Assembly: GCA_030549775.1 (NCBI GenBank)
Contig: CM060174.1
Span: forward strand, 92,582,132 to 92,646,131
From: Tamarix chinensis
Taxonomy: Eukaryota; Streptophyta; Magnoliopsida; Caryophyllales; Tamaricaceae
Length of the DNA: 64,000 nt
Direction: 5' to 3'
Shown here: positions 1-12,229 of the stretch, piece after piece
Numbering within the stretch: the first letter of the stretch is position 1
Layout: each line of letters opens with the position of its first letter
Notes under the pieces: model-generated
Seen by the model: the letters and a program-made list of their open reading frames with translations, nothing else
Told to the model about the DNA's origin: nothing
Databases searched by the model: none
Position numbers and translations under genes: made by a program

Positions 1-771
1 ATTTCATAAGATTCCGAAAGCTTAAAATTAATAAAAAGCTATATAAAGAATTTCGGAAACATTTTCGGAAAACTTACCAACGAACATAAAAATTTGTATT
101 ATTTACGGAAATATATTATAAGACCTCGAAATAATATTTAAAAGCATAAAAGTAAATATTTAAATTAAATTCTAATAAACCGAGACTAATTTAAATAATT
201 TCCGAAATCGATTTTCCGTAAACCAAAAATCGTAAAACGGAAGAAGATTAATTCCGGAAAGAAATTCACAAATAAACTCCGAAAATCTTTTTAATTTAAA
301 ACTTCCCGAAGATATTAATGATTTCTGAAAATGAATAAATTTAAAGTCGGAAATATTTTCCTACGGATAAAATTATTAAAATAACTTTAACTATTTAAAC
401 CGAAATTTTATAATTTAAATAATATATTTTGTTAACGAAATATAACTCCAAAATAAAGTCGTAATCACACGACGAAGTTATAATCGAAAACGAATCTAAA
501 ATATTAAAAATCAAAATACGAGAAAGAATGGGAATATATATTTTTAACCGAAAATCGAAATCATAAGAATATAATAAAATCACGGTCGTGAACGAATTTG
601 TCCAGAATGGTTCGCAACGGCAACGATTAATTAAATTCAAATATGAATTCGAAATCGTCGATAAATCCATAAAACGAATCGAAATTAAAATAATTAAATA
701 TTTACATCAAATTACGCTAATAAAATCATTGGGCTTAATAAAATTAGGTTTCGAAAATACGGGGTATTACA
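1..771 (+). mobile_element. 3' part of a long LTR (TGTAACAC-type family)
   Basis: This stretch aligns by eye, nearly end to end, with the last 735 or so bases of the LTR at 38586-43035 (42300-43035). Shared landmarks are AAGCTTAAAAT near the start, AATAAACCGAGACTAATTT, CGTAATCACACGAC and the end ATACGGGGTATTACA at 757-771. The terminal CA and the GGGGTATTACA end match the other LTRs in the window. The 5' part lies outside the window, so the TSD cannot be checked; the base run after the end is GTACG. The two copies are visibly diverged. No coding sequence is seen. Confidence 0.82.
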
Positions 772-2335
772 GTACGAGTGTTCTCTATTTTGCCAAGCTC
801 ATCCCCTTGCCTCGCCGACATTGTTAAGGGTGTACAAAATTGGAGTTCTGACTCTGTTAAATCATATATCTACTTTAGAAAAATGGATTGGATATAAGAT
901 ATATCCAAAATATCTGATTATATTAATATTTACGATTAGATGGATATATATATATAGTATAATATAATATATTAAATAATATAGTATATTACATCAAAAA
1001 CATATTATAATATGTTCTAATATGTATTAATTCAGTATAATATAACTTCATATATTCAAATATGGAGTATGATTTTCAAAATAAAGTATAATGTACTTCA
1101 AGTGCAATACAATACATTGAAATATTGCATATTATATCAATTTCAAATCATTCAATTAACAATCTTATGGGATATTCGTTCTGCTTACTATCTGTGATGC
1201 ATGAGGACGGTTGTTAGATGTCGTCCTCCATCCTCCGGACGTTTCCTCTTCTGGAAATATTTCGTCAGTGTCAGAATTTATATTAAAATTATTTAATTGA
1301 TATTTTTTATTAAAAAATTATTAATGATTAAAATTAACTAATATAGGTAATAATTTTAGAAGTTTTTTATTTTTCTCTCTTAAATTTAGTAGATTTGATA
1401 TATTTTCAAAATATATGTATAATATGTATGTGTGTGTGTGTATAATTTTTTAACATTTCCTGCCGTCCATGTTTCCTAAATTTTTAAGAAATGATGTTTC
1501 CCCGTTTCTTCCCGTCCCCGTCCCCGTGTAATACTATTTACTATCGAATATTTTACGAGTTTCAAATTGTTCAGTCGAAAATTGGTTGCAACCAAATATT
1601 TCCATATTATATTTTTTGGATCTCTGAACAGATTTTTAGATTCCATGTTTCTTGCACAATCCTATGCCTTGTACACAACTAGTATGGCTTGCTCATCAAA
1701 ATCATTGAGCTTGTATTATGCTCAGCTTATTACTCATGTTATTTACCAATAAAAAAACTAATTTATTGTGTGAAGTATTTGTTTTGATAATAATAAAATA
1801 ATATACAATAAATAATACTAATAATAATAATACTAGTAATTAAAAATTTATTTATTAATAGTAATAGTAACCATAATAATAATTTATTTCATATCAATAT
1901 CATAATATTAAAAACGAGCTCAACTTCAACATAAATTTATTGTTGTGGCATATATAGTAGGTGGTAAGTGCCAATACCATAGAATTAAAAAATGAACCAG
2001 CTAGTGAACTAACCACTTAATCGGTCCAGTTGAATACTAACCAGTTGCACAAGCTAACAAGTGCTGACCATATGAACTGGTTGGTTTTTGTTAAAACCCA
2101 AGAATAAGTCAGATAATGAGAAATAAGATAAGTTCTACACAACCAAGTTAATTTAGAGCCGCGTCCTTGCTTCTTTTATTAAATTTTATATATAGGTATA
2201 AGTTATTTGTGTAAATTGGTTAATAAACGTAATTTATACACAACCCTATCGAAACCACTATCTTATTTGACATGCCTTTGGATCGTCGCCGTACCAATCT
2301 TCAACAAGTGTTGCACTCTCTTTGTCAATCATCGC
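772..2335. other. AT-rich non-coding spacer
   Basis: No coding sequence is supported. The stretch holds TATATA-rich sequence around 940-1130, a short (GT)n run at about 1427-1440, a C-rich CCCGTCCCCGTCCCCGT run near 1511-1528, and ACCAGTT/AACTGGTT motifs at 1995-2090 of the kind found in degraded transposon ends. No TIR pair or TSD could be closed here. Confidence 0.6.
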
Positions 2336-2703
2336 TAGAGCTGGAAAAAGTTGACCCGACTCGCCCAACATGACCCGATGATGAGTTGATATTTTGACAC
2401 ATTTTATACCCTTATAATCGTAGTTTTTGGTAGTTTATTTAACTAATATAGGGGAATAATTATTGTTTTATGCTTAAGTGGTAAAATTGCATAAAAATTA
2501 TTTTTTGAGCTAAAATGATATAATTTAAGTAAATTTAGAATCAAATAATTTTTATTAATTTTATTTTGCAGGTTTTGCTTTGTTTAAAAAAAAGAAAAAA
2601 AAACCTTTGGACCAACGGCCGAAGGCCCAAAGGCCTGTAGCAAAATAAACCAAACGCGGCGCACGAAACAAAAAAAAAGCCAAGAGAGTCAGCTGGGCAG
2701 GGC

Positions 2704-2811
2704 TGACGTGGGACGCACAAAAGAACGAGGCGGGCCTGCGAATAGGGCTGACGTGGAGGCACGGACGGCAGAAAAGAGAGCAACAGAAGGCAGCACAAAA
2801 GTTTATAAAAA
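2704..2811 (+). promoter_or_regulatory. LTR core promoter: two TGACGTGG boxes and a TATA box
   Basis: GGGCTGACGTGG occurs twice, with TGACGTGG at 2704-2711 and 2749-2756, 45 bp apart. A TATA-like TTTATAAAA lies at 2802-2810. TGACGTGG has the ACGT core bound by plant bZIP factors. The order of upstream ACGT boxes, TATA box and GC-rich leader is what a U3/R junction should look like. The start would be expected about 30 bp after the TATA box, near 2835-2845. This is motif evidence only. Confidence 0.5.
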
Positions 2812-2857
2812 GGTGAGATGAAATTAAAAACAGACGGGACGTAGGGGGGCACGGACA

Positions 2858-2969
2858 GAGCCTTCAAAGGCTCGGGAGAGTGCGGTTGGGGGCGTAAAAA
2901 GGAGAGCCTTTATAGGCTCGAGAAAAGCAGAGGTGAGCGGCAGTGAGAGAGAGAGCCTTCGCAGGCTCG
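2858..2969 (+). repeat. Three matched hairpins in the LTR leader
   Basis: Three 17-nt units GAGCCT-NNNN-AGGCTCG lie at 2858-2874, 2904-2920 and 2953-2969, spaced 46 and 49 bp. Each has a perfect 6-bp stem (GAGCCT with AGGCTC). The tetraloops differ: TCAA, TTAT and TCGC. They lie just downstream of the predicted TATA box, so they would be in the 5' leader of the element RNA. Stem identity with loop variation suggests a structural or protein-binding role, but this is inference. Confidence 0.7.
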
Positions 2970-4174
2970 GGCAAGAACGAAAGTCGCACGGAAACCGAGG
3001 CCAACAAGAGACACCGCCATCAGCGAGAATAAAGAAAAATAAAAAGAAAGAATTGCACGGAAATAAAGGCAAAGGCAAGGAAGAAAAATAGAGAAGAATT
3101 TATACCGGTAGAATTTATTTCAGATAAAATTAATTTTTATCTAAATAAATTCTTGATCTTTTATTTTAAATTAATTCCGGTTATTTCTTTCTCTTATTTT
3201 TAATTTATATTTTAGATATATATTTCTATGTAATTAATTCTTTAATTATGAGTGGCTGATTATTTATTGTTAGGGAATAATTTGAAACCCTGGATTAGGA
3301 TTTAAATTATAATTTTATTTTCTTTGTTTCGTGAGATTGTTTCTTGACTCTATATTAATTGCTATCGTTTATATGTATAATTCTGTCAAGTATAGTTTAT
3401 TTGGTGCATGCCTTGTTCTGGTTCCTCATAAGTGACAGTATGTACGATTATTTTCCTTCTAGGTGGCCATCTAAATATACTAGAATTTATATGTATAAAT
3501 TGTAGCTAGGTTAGATAACAATTCACCTAATCGTTTTGTGATTCTAACCGAAGTGGTAAAACGTTTCGATACGTGTGGGTCAAGGAAAGGAAATACAGCT
3601 AGACATGCTTTTTGTACTAGTATGGGTACTTAAATTGACAGTCTTCCACTTACACTTAATGCATTAAATCTAGTTAAATATAGGAGCCGCTTGTTGCTGC
3701 TATAGTGCTAGTATTTAATAGGGTTAATATTGGCGCTTTGTCGTATTAATTAATTAAGGGAAGTAATATAAGGTGTATGGACCTGCTTTTGGTGTGCAAC
3801 TCGGTCGATCTCTTTCTCATGATTAAAAGATGACTTAGAAATAAATATTATATTATGACTTAATCTAGTGGTGGATTTTTATTTTCCTAACATATTTCTC
3901 GTATCTACTAGTTTCCCATTATTTTCCATTATTTTTATTATTAGTTTGTTTTATTTTATCCCTTTTATTATTTTTATTTTTATAAACCCCCATTAGTATT
4001 TTTCTTATTTATTTATTTAGTGTTATTTAGGATTTTTAGTTTTAGTTTTATTTTTAAGCTAGTTAGATAGAGGTGAGCCCTCTCAATCCCCGGCTAGAAC
4101 GATACCCTTATTTACCAGTGCTACAATTGACAACAAGAGGGTTTAAATTGCGTGGCGGCTACGGGCACACCACT

Positions 4175-4405
4175 TGACCCGAGCGAAACCCGACCCGATA
4201 TGACCCAAAAATTTTAGCAACCCGACCTGACCTGACAATGACCCGACCCAACACCGACCCAATAATAATCAACCAGACCCGAACCCGATCCGACCCAATC
4301 CCAACCCACGACCCGTTATTGACCCGACCCGATGCCGACCTGACACGCAATTGACCCGACCCAACGTTGACCCGACCTGACAATCACCCGATCTGACCCA
4401 ACATT
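4175..4405. repeat. GACCCG-rich subterminal repeat, left side of hAT-like element
   Basis: Short direct repeats of GACCCGA, GACCTGA and AACCCGA, with spacers such as TTGA, run through this block right after the nested LTR. The same motif starts before the LTR at 2352-2378. An (AAT)n microsatellite follows at about 4430-4456. The apparent Gly/Arg/Ser/Val-rich ORF on the minus strand is a by-product of this repeat. Confidence 0.7.
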
Positions 4406-4739
4406 AATCTAATCACACATCAAAATATATTATAATAATAATAATAATAATAATAAATGACATATATTTTATTATTCATTTAAAGCTTTTAAAAAATATA
4501 GTATTTTATAAATTGTACTTATTTTTCATAATTTTACCCTAGACATTCTTATTTATTAATGATATCCTAATAAGATATATTATTAATAAATAAATAAACC
4601 AAAATAAAAAAAGACAGACATCCAGTTATAATCCTATAAAATGATTTTCAAAACGTGTTCATTACATCTACTAATCCACCTATTTGAAGAAACTCTTAAT
4701 AGAAGAGTATAATAGTATCATTTATTAGTTATCAATTTA

Positions 4740-7030
4740 TCACTTATCACCCACAAATATAATACTATCAAAACTTATAAATATCTTTATTATTTACCTT
4801 TGTAAAAATAAAACACATATAATATTCTTATTTCATTTATTTTTACTAGTGATCTTATGATTGTATTGTATCTAATATTTACAATGTAATAAATGATAAT
4901 TATACATTGTGAATTCTTGTTATGCTCACCTTTATTTTATAAAATTATCTTTTTTTAAGTAATCAAATATTTTAAGTAATCAATTAAATATAATATATGA
5001 TAAACATATAATATTTTTACATGTAAAATTTATAAATTTTTAAAGCAATCAAATATAATACTATTAAAACTTATAAATATCTTTATTATTGACCTTTGTA
5101 AAAATAAAACACATATAATATTCTTATTTCATTTATCTTTACTAGTAATCTTATGATTGTATCTAATATATACAATATAATAAATGATAATTATATATTT
5201 TATAGTATTATTATACTCACCTTTATTTTATAAATTATTTACCTTTTTATAAATAAAACACATATAATATTCTTATTTTATTTATTATTACCGGTAATCT
5301 TATGATTGTATTGCATCTAAGATATACAATGTAATATATGAAAATTATCTATTGTATGTTCTTGTTATACTCACTTTATTTTATAAAATTATATTTTTTT
5401 AGGTAATCAATTAAATATAATATATGATAAACATCTAATATTTTTACTTGTAAAATTTATAAATGTTTAAATCAATTAAATATAATACAATTAAAACTTA
5501 TGAATATCTTTATTATTTTCCTTTGTAAAAATAAAACACATATAATATTCTTATTTTATCTATCTTTACTAGTGATCTTATGATTGTATTGTATCTAATA
5601 TATATAATGTAATAAATGATAATTATACATTGTATATTCTTGTTATGCTCACCTTTATTTTATAAAATTATCTTTTTTTTAAGTAATCAATTAAATATAA
5701 TATACAATAAACATCTAATATTTTTACATGTAAAATTTATAAATGTTTAAAGCAATCAGATGTAATACTATTAAAACTTATAAATATCTTTATTATTTAC
5801 CTTTGTAAAAATAAAACACATATACTACTCTTATTTCATTTATCTTTACTAATAATCTTATGATTGTATTGTATCTAATATATACAATGTAATAAATGAT
5901 AATTATACATTGTTTATTCTTGTTATGCTCACCTTTATTTTATAAAATTATCTTTTTTTAAGCAATCAAATATTTTAACTAATTAATTAAATATAATATA
6001 TTATAAACATCTAATATTTTTACTTTTAAAATTTATAAATGTTTAAAGAAATAAAATATAATACTATTAAAACTTATGAATATCTTTATTATTATTTTTG
6101 TAAAAATAAAACACATATAATATTCTTATTTCATTTATCTTTACTAGTGATCTTATAATTGTATTGTATCTACTATTTACAATGTTATAAATGATAATTA
6201 TACATTATATATTCTTGTTATACTCGCCTTTATTTTATAAAATTATCTTTTTTTAAGTAATCAATTAAATATAATATATGATAAACACCTAATATTTTTA
6301 CTTGTAAAATTTATAAATTTTTAAAGCAATCAAATATAATACTATTAAAAATTATAAATATCTTTATTATTTACCTTTGTAAAAATAAAACATATATAAT
6401 ACTCTTTTTTCATTTATCTTTACTAATAATCTTATGATTGTATCTAATATTTACAATGTAATAAATGATAATTATACATTGTTTATTCTTGTTATGCTCA
6501 CCTTTATTTTATAAAATTATCTTTTTTTAAGTAATCAAATATTTTAACTAATTAAGTAAATATAATATATTATAAATATCTAATATTTTTCCTTTTAAAA
6601 TTTATAAATATCTTAAGCAATCTAATATAATACTATTAAAACTTATAAATATTTTTATTATTTACCTTTGTAAAAATAAAACACATATAATATTCTTATT
6701 TTATTTATCTTTACTAGTAATCTTATTATTGTATCTAATATATACAATGTAATAAATGATAATTAATTATACATTGTATAGTCTTGTTTTGATCATCTTT
6801 ATTTTATAAAATTATCTTTTTTTTTAAGTAATTAAATATTTTAAGTTATCAAATAAATTATAATCAATGATAAATATCTTTATTTGATTCAAAGCGCAAT
6901 ATTTTTTATTATTAAAATTTATAAATATCTTTACTATTTATTTGTGAAAATAGAGCGCATTTAATATTTTTAATTCTTTTATCTACAATATTAATCTTAT
7001 GATTTTTTGTCTCTAATATTTATGATTTAT
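4740..7030. repeat. Tandem array of about 285-bp AT-rich units
   Basis: The anchor AAACTTATAAATATCTTT or a close variant recurs at about 4771, 5067, 5494, 5774, 6069, 6348, 6639 and 6915. Intervals are mostly 276-296 bp. The longer 5067-5494 interval holds an extra shortened unit near 5235. Each unit goes on with CCTTTGTAAAAATAAAACACAT, GATCTTATGATTGTA, AATGATAATTATACATTG and GCTCACCTTTATTTTATAAA. About eight full units plus partial ones are visible, with the last the most diverged. The array is internal to the hAT-like element. Confidence 0.85.
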
Positions 7031-7044
7031 GAAATGATAATTAC

Positions 7045-7618
7045 TTAGGCTCGAATATGAGTAAACCCGCCAAAACTCGACCCATTAAGTTAACCCGTAA
7101 CTAATTGAATTCAACCCGTCAAATTGTATGAAATGAGTCAAATGACCCCACCCATCAACTTAACTCGAAACAAATCGGACATAACTAACCCATCATATTA
7201 TATTATTACATGAAAATATGAAACCTGAACCGACTGAAGCCACCTACTCACGTGAACTAGAAAATGACCTGAAACCAACCCGACCCTACCACCAGTCAAG
7301 TTAACCCGAAATTATCCGAATCCGAGTTTTCTTAACTCGAACAACCGGACCTAACCCGACTCAAAAAATTTACTCGAAATGACCCGGAACCGAATGACCC
7401 GACCTGACAAATTGACCCGAAATGACCCGACCCGTTAATGACCCGACCCGACCCGCACTCGACCCGCCAAATTGATTGACCCAAAATGACCCAACCTGTT
7501 AGTGACCCGACCCGACCCGCACTTGACCCGCAATAGTCAAATGATACAAAATAACCCGACCCATTAATGACCCAACCCGCTATGACCCGACCCGAACCCG
7601 ACCCGATTGCCACCTCTA
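7045..7618. repeat. GACCCG-rich subterminal repeat, right side of hAT-like element
   Basis: Dense GACCCG, AACCCG and AACTCGA direct repeats, densest at 7390-7610, lead into the right terminus GATTGCCACCTCTA. The motif orientation is the same as on the left side, so the block is direct rather than inverted. The minus-strand ORF here is repeat-derived. Confidence 0.7.
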
Positions 7619-8617
7619 ATCATCACCACCATCTAATGCACGAAGAGAATCATCAACACCAACCATAAAACATTTTCCATCAAACCATCAGCAATATTTG
7701 TGCTCCCTCTTTAATGTCTCCAAATTAGTGGTATATAGTGGATGCTTAAAAAGCTTGAATTTAAAAATAGTTAATGACCCAACCCGCTATATCAATAAGA
7801 TATACCTTCTTTTCGAAAAACTAGTTATTAAAAAACATCACAGTTAAGTGTGTTTAATTTAGAGTAATTTTGTAACACCCCAAAGTTTACATATTTTTTT
7901 TTAAAAAAAATAAGACCTTTAAATTTAAAACCCATAAATTCTGAGGATGTTGCAGCCACACTTAGTACCGGACCGGTTCACTCCTACCATTCCAATACCA
8001 AATGCTAAGGCTAAGAAAACTACTCACATTATTATATAATTCAAAGTTCATAAATACGGAAATCAAAGTACGCATAAATATTACATAATCCGAAATACGA
8101 GAGATAGTTCTTCAGAGAAGAAAAATAGCTACAATATTAAAATTGTTTATGAAGTCTCAAACATAGTTAAAAAAAAAAGAAAATGAATAATAATCTCGTA
8201 ATGGAAAAACCGGCTACGCCACTCCAAGGGCTTGATCCAGTCCAAAACATCACTCGGCCCCACCTAATGTCCCATAGACATCAATGGCATCAAAGAAGGC
8301 ATCACCTACCTGCAACACGTTAGACGGACCTTCTACTCCTGAGAATGAGCAGCACCCATAAAAGGGGTGATCAATACGCTACATACTAAGTAAGGTAACT
8401 GAGCACTAAGGCCAACACACAAGTACATAAAATTATGTAGGATAATATTCAACTTACACACATTCAAACCCACGCATATAATATATAAGGTCATGCAGGA
8501 TAATATTCAACTTACACAGATAAAGGTCCAAAAAGTCCGGATTAGTAACTTATAATCTCTTTTCGATATTCAGTTCACACCATACTTTTTATCAAATCCA
8601 TGCGAGAATAGGAACCT

Positions 8618-9005
8618 CCCACTATTATAACTGATGGCTCGGTCACATATAGGGCATCATGCCCTAACCACTATTATAACCGGTGGATCGGTCACACATA
8701 GGGTAAAACCCTAACCACTATTATAACCGATGGATCAGTCACGCATAGGGTAAAACCCTAACCACTATTCCTTATCGGTGGATCAGTTTAGTTTCTGCTC
8801 GCATAGTATTCCATTGTAAATAATTAGTGTCTTTTAGGTGCCCGAGCAAAACTCTAGTTTGTTTTTATTGAGCTCGGGATCCCCCACTATTATAATCGGT
8901 GGGTCAATCACGCATAGAGCATCCTACCCTAACTACTATTATAACCAGTGGATCGGTCACGCATAGGGTAAAAACCCTAACCACTATTCCTAACCGGTAG
9001 ATCGG
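8618..9005 (+). repeat. Tandem CCACTATTATAACCGGTGG hairpin motifs
   Basis: Seven copies of CCACTATTATAACCGGTGG or a variant occur near 8619, 8668, 8715, 8762, 8884, 8933 and 8981, with 47-50 bp spacing inside each run. Most are followed by ATCGGTCACGCATAGGGTAAAACCC. Each unit has CCAC and GTGG arms around an AT-rich centre and often an internal ACCGGT palindrome. They lie in the U3 part of the 7871 LTR. Confidence 0.8.
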
Positions 9006-9358
9006 CTGGACCTGTCTCAATAATCTTTTACTTTAAATGATTAATGTCTTAAGTATTTTATTCAGGAGCTTTCACCTAGACATGCATGGCTGACTTCTAC
9101 TATTCTCATCCTCCAAACCATATGTAACCACCACAAACCATGGTTAACCATAACAACCCTAACTCAATCTCCTCCATACCCTTATAATATCCCACGTACT
9201 ATTTTCCACCCAATGTTCTCAAAACCCCATACGACTCTTCTAATACCTTCCTTACACCCCATATCAATTTTCTACATGTAAATTTTTCTCTCATGCACAC
9301 TTCATGTCCCCCATGTAAGCGTGTGAACTTTTCATGCAAAAACTTACGCTCACACGTG

Positions 9359-9549
9359 AAACCCTAAATTTCCATACAAACCCTAACCCCCATGCAAAAC
9401 CTAACTCCCATGCAAAACCCTAGCTTCCATGCAAATCCTAACATCCATGCAAACCCTAGATCCATGCGAACCCTAACTCCATGCGAACCCTAACTACATG
9501 CAAACCCTAACTCCAAATGAACCCTAACTCCATGCAAACCCTACCTCCA
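9359..9549 (+). repeat. Telomere-like minisatellite (ACCCTAACTCCATGCAA units)
   Basis: About eleven degenerate units of 16-18 bp combine the plant telomere-like core ACCCTAA with CCATGCAA. The array is inside an LTR, so it is not a chromosome end. It occupies the slot where other LTRs in this window carry different tandem arrays. Confidence 0.75.
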
Positions 9550-9989
9550 CATTATTACACTCCCCGTCATCATTTTACCAAACCCATTATGCCTGTATTA
9601 TGGGCCACACCATACCACAATAATAACACAACCCATACACATAATACACATGCCACAATTTAATGCACAATCTTACCTCAACACCATATCATGCTGCATA
9701 TATAACAGTTATAAAATTACACAAATAATACATTATAATTTCACATCACATGGCATGCATGGCATATAAAACACATAATACACAAACGACCTTAGTTACT
9801 CCTTACCTAAAATGTCACGAGTCTTGGAGCACGCTCCTCTACCTCTTTAGGGCTTTTGACTGGTCTCACTTATTTGAGGGAAAAGCTAAAATTAGGTTTC
9901 CTCCTACTAAAAATACTATTATTTACTAACTTATCCTAAGACTAGGTTTTTAAATAAAATAATACTATACTAATAATAACTACATGAAA

Positions 9990-10577
9990 TAATACCAAAA
10001 ATGCTAATAATAATATTAATATGATTCAAAACGGATGGTGGTATAAGGGCATCTACCCTCCACCCAAAATAATACTAATAATATTATTAAAACATTATTA
10101 GTAAAAATAGTACTAATAATAATAATAATTAAATTATAAAATAATAATACTAGTAGTAATAATAGTAATAATAATAACGAAATGACTTAAAACGAAAGTA
10201 ATATAAGGTAAGGTTTTCAACTCTACCATAAAATAACAAAAGTACCATTAGTGATAATAATAATATTATTATTATTATTAACATATATTATTTATAATAA
10301 TATTGAAAATATTAATGATAATAATAATAATAATAATGGTAATAATATTAATATTAATAATAGAAATAATAGTAATCGAATTATTTAAATAAAATAGGGC
10401 TTCGGCCCTCTAAATAAATAATAGTAATAGTAAGAATAAAAATAATAATAATAACAATAATAATAATAATAAAACTTATAATAATACTTATAATATTATT
10501 AATTCAAAACTAAAAACCCAAATAATTCATATAAGCTCTTGACCCTACTAAGAAACAATAACATTAATATTGAACCA

Positions 10578-10631
<54 letters not shown>

Positions 10632-10640
10632 CAAATAAAG
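9990..10640. repeat. AAT-rich microsatellite cluster
   Basis: Interrupted (AAT)n and (AATA)n tracts run through this block of the 7871 LTR, ending in a long purer (AAT)n run at about 10578-10631. Short non-repeat islands such as GGGCTTCGGCCCTCT (10398) lie between them. Confidence 0.75.
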
Positions 10641-12229
10641 GTTAAAAATTAGAATAAAATAGAATAAGCTTAAATAAATAGGGGAGAAGGGCTGAAAAGG
10701 TCTAGGGTTTCACCTTGAGTCGACGGAGATAAGTGGCACCAGTGGTGGTGCATGGCGGCGCAGCGGTGGCCGAAAAAGAGGAAAGAAATGGAAATTTTTG
10801 AGGTTTGAAAAGAAGAGGTGGAGAATAAGGGTGGTGGTTGAGGTGTTGGTGGTAGCCTAGAATGAGAGGAGTAAAGTGAGGTTGGTGGCGCAGCAAGTGG
10901 CGACAAAGCACAGCAGCAGAGGTAGCGACCGAAAAGAAGAGAAGAAGAAAGAGAGGGGAGGATAAGGAGAAAAGAGAAAAGGAGGGTAGGGCGAGATGGA
11001 GGAAGATCGGTAGCAACTTTTGGGTGGTGTAGGAAGTAGTGATAACGGCGGATGTGGTGGTAGACAGCGGCGTGAATGGTTGCAGGTATAAAATTTTGGA
11101 TGGTCGAGCAGGGAATTTTGCATGGTTGTGGTGGCTCATGCAAGGAGAATCAAGGGAGATGGGTGGCTCGGTTAGTTAGAGGGTGGTGGAAGGAAGACTT
11201 AGGTAGGTAGACCTGGCGACATAGTTGGCTGACGGCGGAGGAAAAGGCATCTGAATTTGCGGTGGTGCACAGGATAGGTTCTTAGGGTTTTGGGGAAAAA
11301 ATTTTGAAATCAACCAAATAATGGGGTATTTATATAGTTTGGAGGGGAAAGTAGGATTATTAGGGTCGGCAGGAAGGTAATGTAGGTAGGGTTTAGGGCA
11401 ACCGGCAGCATTTATTAGCTGATATAAATTCAAATCGTGGTCGACCTTTCACGTAGGAAAAGGAGGGTTTAGCGTGAAGGAAAAGGAAAGTGGTTTAGGT
11501 CAGGTTGAGCTGCGATTCAAGGGGAAGAGAAAAAGGGAAGAAAAAACCAATCAAGTCAAGCATAGCTAGCGGTGCCATTTTCGGAAGTGACAGAGCTACA
11601 GGTCGACGATGGAGGAAGAAGAAGGTGAACTAGCCAACTAGGGGAAAAAGAAAGAAAGGAAAATGAAGGGAGAATAGGACCGGTCGGCAATGGTTATAAA
11701 AAATTTAAATGGAACGCGACATTCTAAGGGGAAAAGAAAGGATACGCAGTGCTCCAGCTGCCGAAGGAAGAAAAGAAAAATAAACGGAGGATGGAAGTGA
11801 GGATTGGGCCGCTGGCAAGCCCAATCGGAAGAAAGAAAGAAAGAAAAGGAAAAAGGAAGAAAAGAAAGAAAAGGAAAGAATAGAAAGAAAAAGGAAGAAG
11901 GAAAAGGGGAAAAGAAAAATTTAGGTAGGTTAGGGTCAATTAAATTAATTAGAATATTTTGGGTATTTAGAATAAAAATATTTAAATAAAATAATATTAA
12001 ATTTCCTTTTTAGGCCAACTTAGGATTTTTAAAAGATTTTTCCTAAATTACTTTTTAATTAGCAAAATGCCAAAATTTTTCCTTATAAAAATAATTATAA
12101 ATTTACTCTTAATTTGCCCTAAATAATTTCCTCCTATTCCAATAAAAATAATTAATTAAATTAATTCCCTAATAAATCCTTATTTAATTACACTTCTTAA
12201 CATAAATATTTTTGGGGCATTTCAAATTT

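Larger units (their letters stand above)
2379..4165 (+). mobile_element. Ty3/gypsy-type LTR nested in the hAT-like element
   Basis: It begins TGATGAGTTGATATTTTGACAC, a form common for plant Ty3-type LTRs. It continues with an AT-rich U3, a GC-rich promoter/leader block (2600-3080), an AT-rich R/U5 region, and ends with the family-like passage AACGATACCCTTATTTACCA ... CAATTGACA ... TTTAAATTGCG. GACCCG-rich hAT sequence lies on both sides, so the LTR interrupts it. The right border is uncertain by about 20 bp because the flanks are themselves GACCCG repeats, and I could not fix a clean TSD. No primer-binding site or gag-pol follows, so this is a solo LTR. It is distinct from the TGTAACAC LTR families. 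Confidence 0.7.
2336..7618. mobile_element. hAT-like non-autonomous element with internal satellite array
   Basis: The left end reads TAGAGCTGGAAAA and the right end, reverse-complemented, reads TAGAGGTGGCAAT: an imperfect TIR of the hAT YAGRGNTGGCAA style. The flanks are ATCATCGC (2328-2335) and ATCATCAC (7619-7626), a 7/8 match for an 8-bp TSD, which is the hAT length. Both ends are rich in GACCCG/AACCCG motifs in the same orientation. Between them lie a nested LTR (about 2379-4165) and a tandem array of roughly 285-bp units (4740-7030). No transposase motif is visible, so it would need a helper. Without the LTR the element is about 3.5 kb. TIR and TSD are seen directly; the hAT assignment is inferred from them. 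Confidence 0.72.
7871..12224 (+). mobile_element. Solo LTR, 4.35 kb, TSD AATTT
   Basis: It starts TGTAACACCCC and ends GGGGCATTTCA. AATTT flanks it at 7866-7870 and 12225-12229, a perfect 5-bp TSD. Inside, in order: a stretch shared with the 52519 copy (ACTTAGTACCGGACCGGTTC, then TGCTAAGGCTAA), tandem CCACTATTATAACCGGTGG motifs (8618-9005), telomere-like minisatellite sequence (9359-9549), AAT-rich microsatellites (9990-10640), and a purine-rich block (10680-11900). The purine-rich block gives long Pro/Ser/Leu-rich minus-strand ORFs that are not genes. There is no coding capacity and no second LTR. A Ty3/gypsy (Tekay/Del-like) origin fits the end sequences and length but is inferred. Confidence 0.88.

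Noticed and set aside
2379..4165. CCCGA as the TSD of the nested Ty3-type LTR
   Set aside because: CCCGA occurs all through the GACCCG repeat flanks, and taking it literally gives an LTR end without CA.
7332..7613. Gly/Ser/Val/Arg-rich minus-strand ORF
   Set aside because: It is the GACCCG subterminal repeat of the hAT-like element translated; the ORF at 4159-4383 is the same artefact.
9359..9549. Possible chromosome end or interstitial telomere
   Set aside because: The telomere-like core is always mixed with CCATGCAA, and the array is inside a TSD-bounded LTR.
10670..11143. Overlapping minus-strand ORFs of 88-157 codons
   Set aside because: They are composition effects of the purine-rich block in the 7871 LTR; three frames are open at once.
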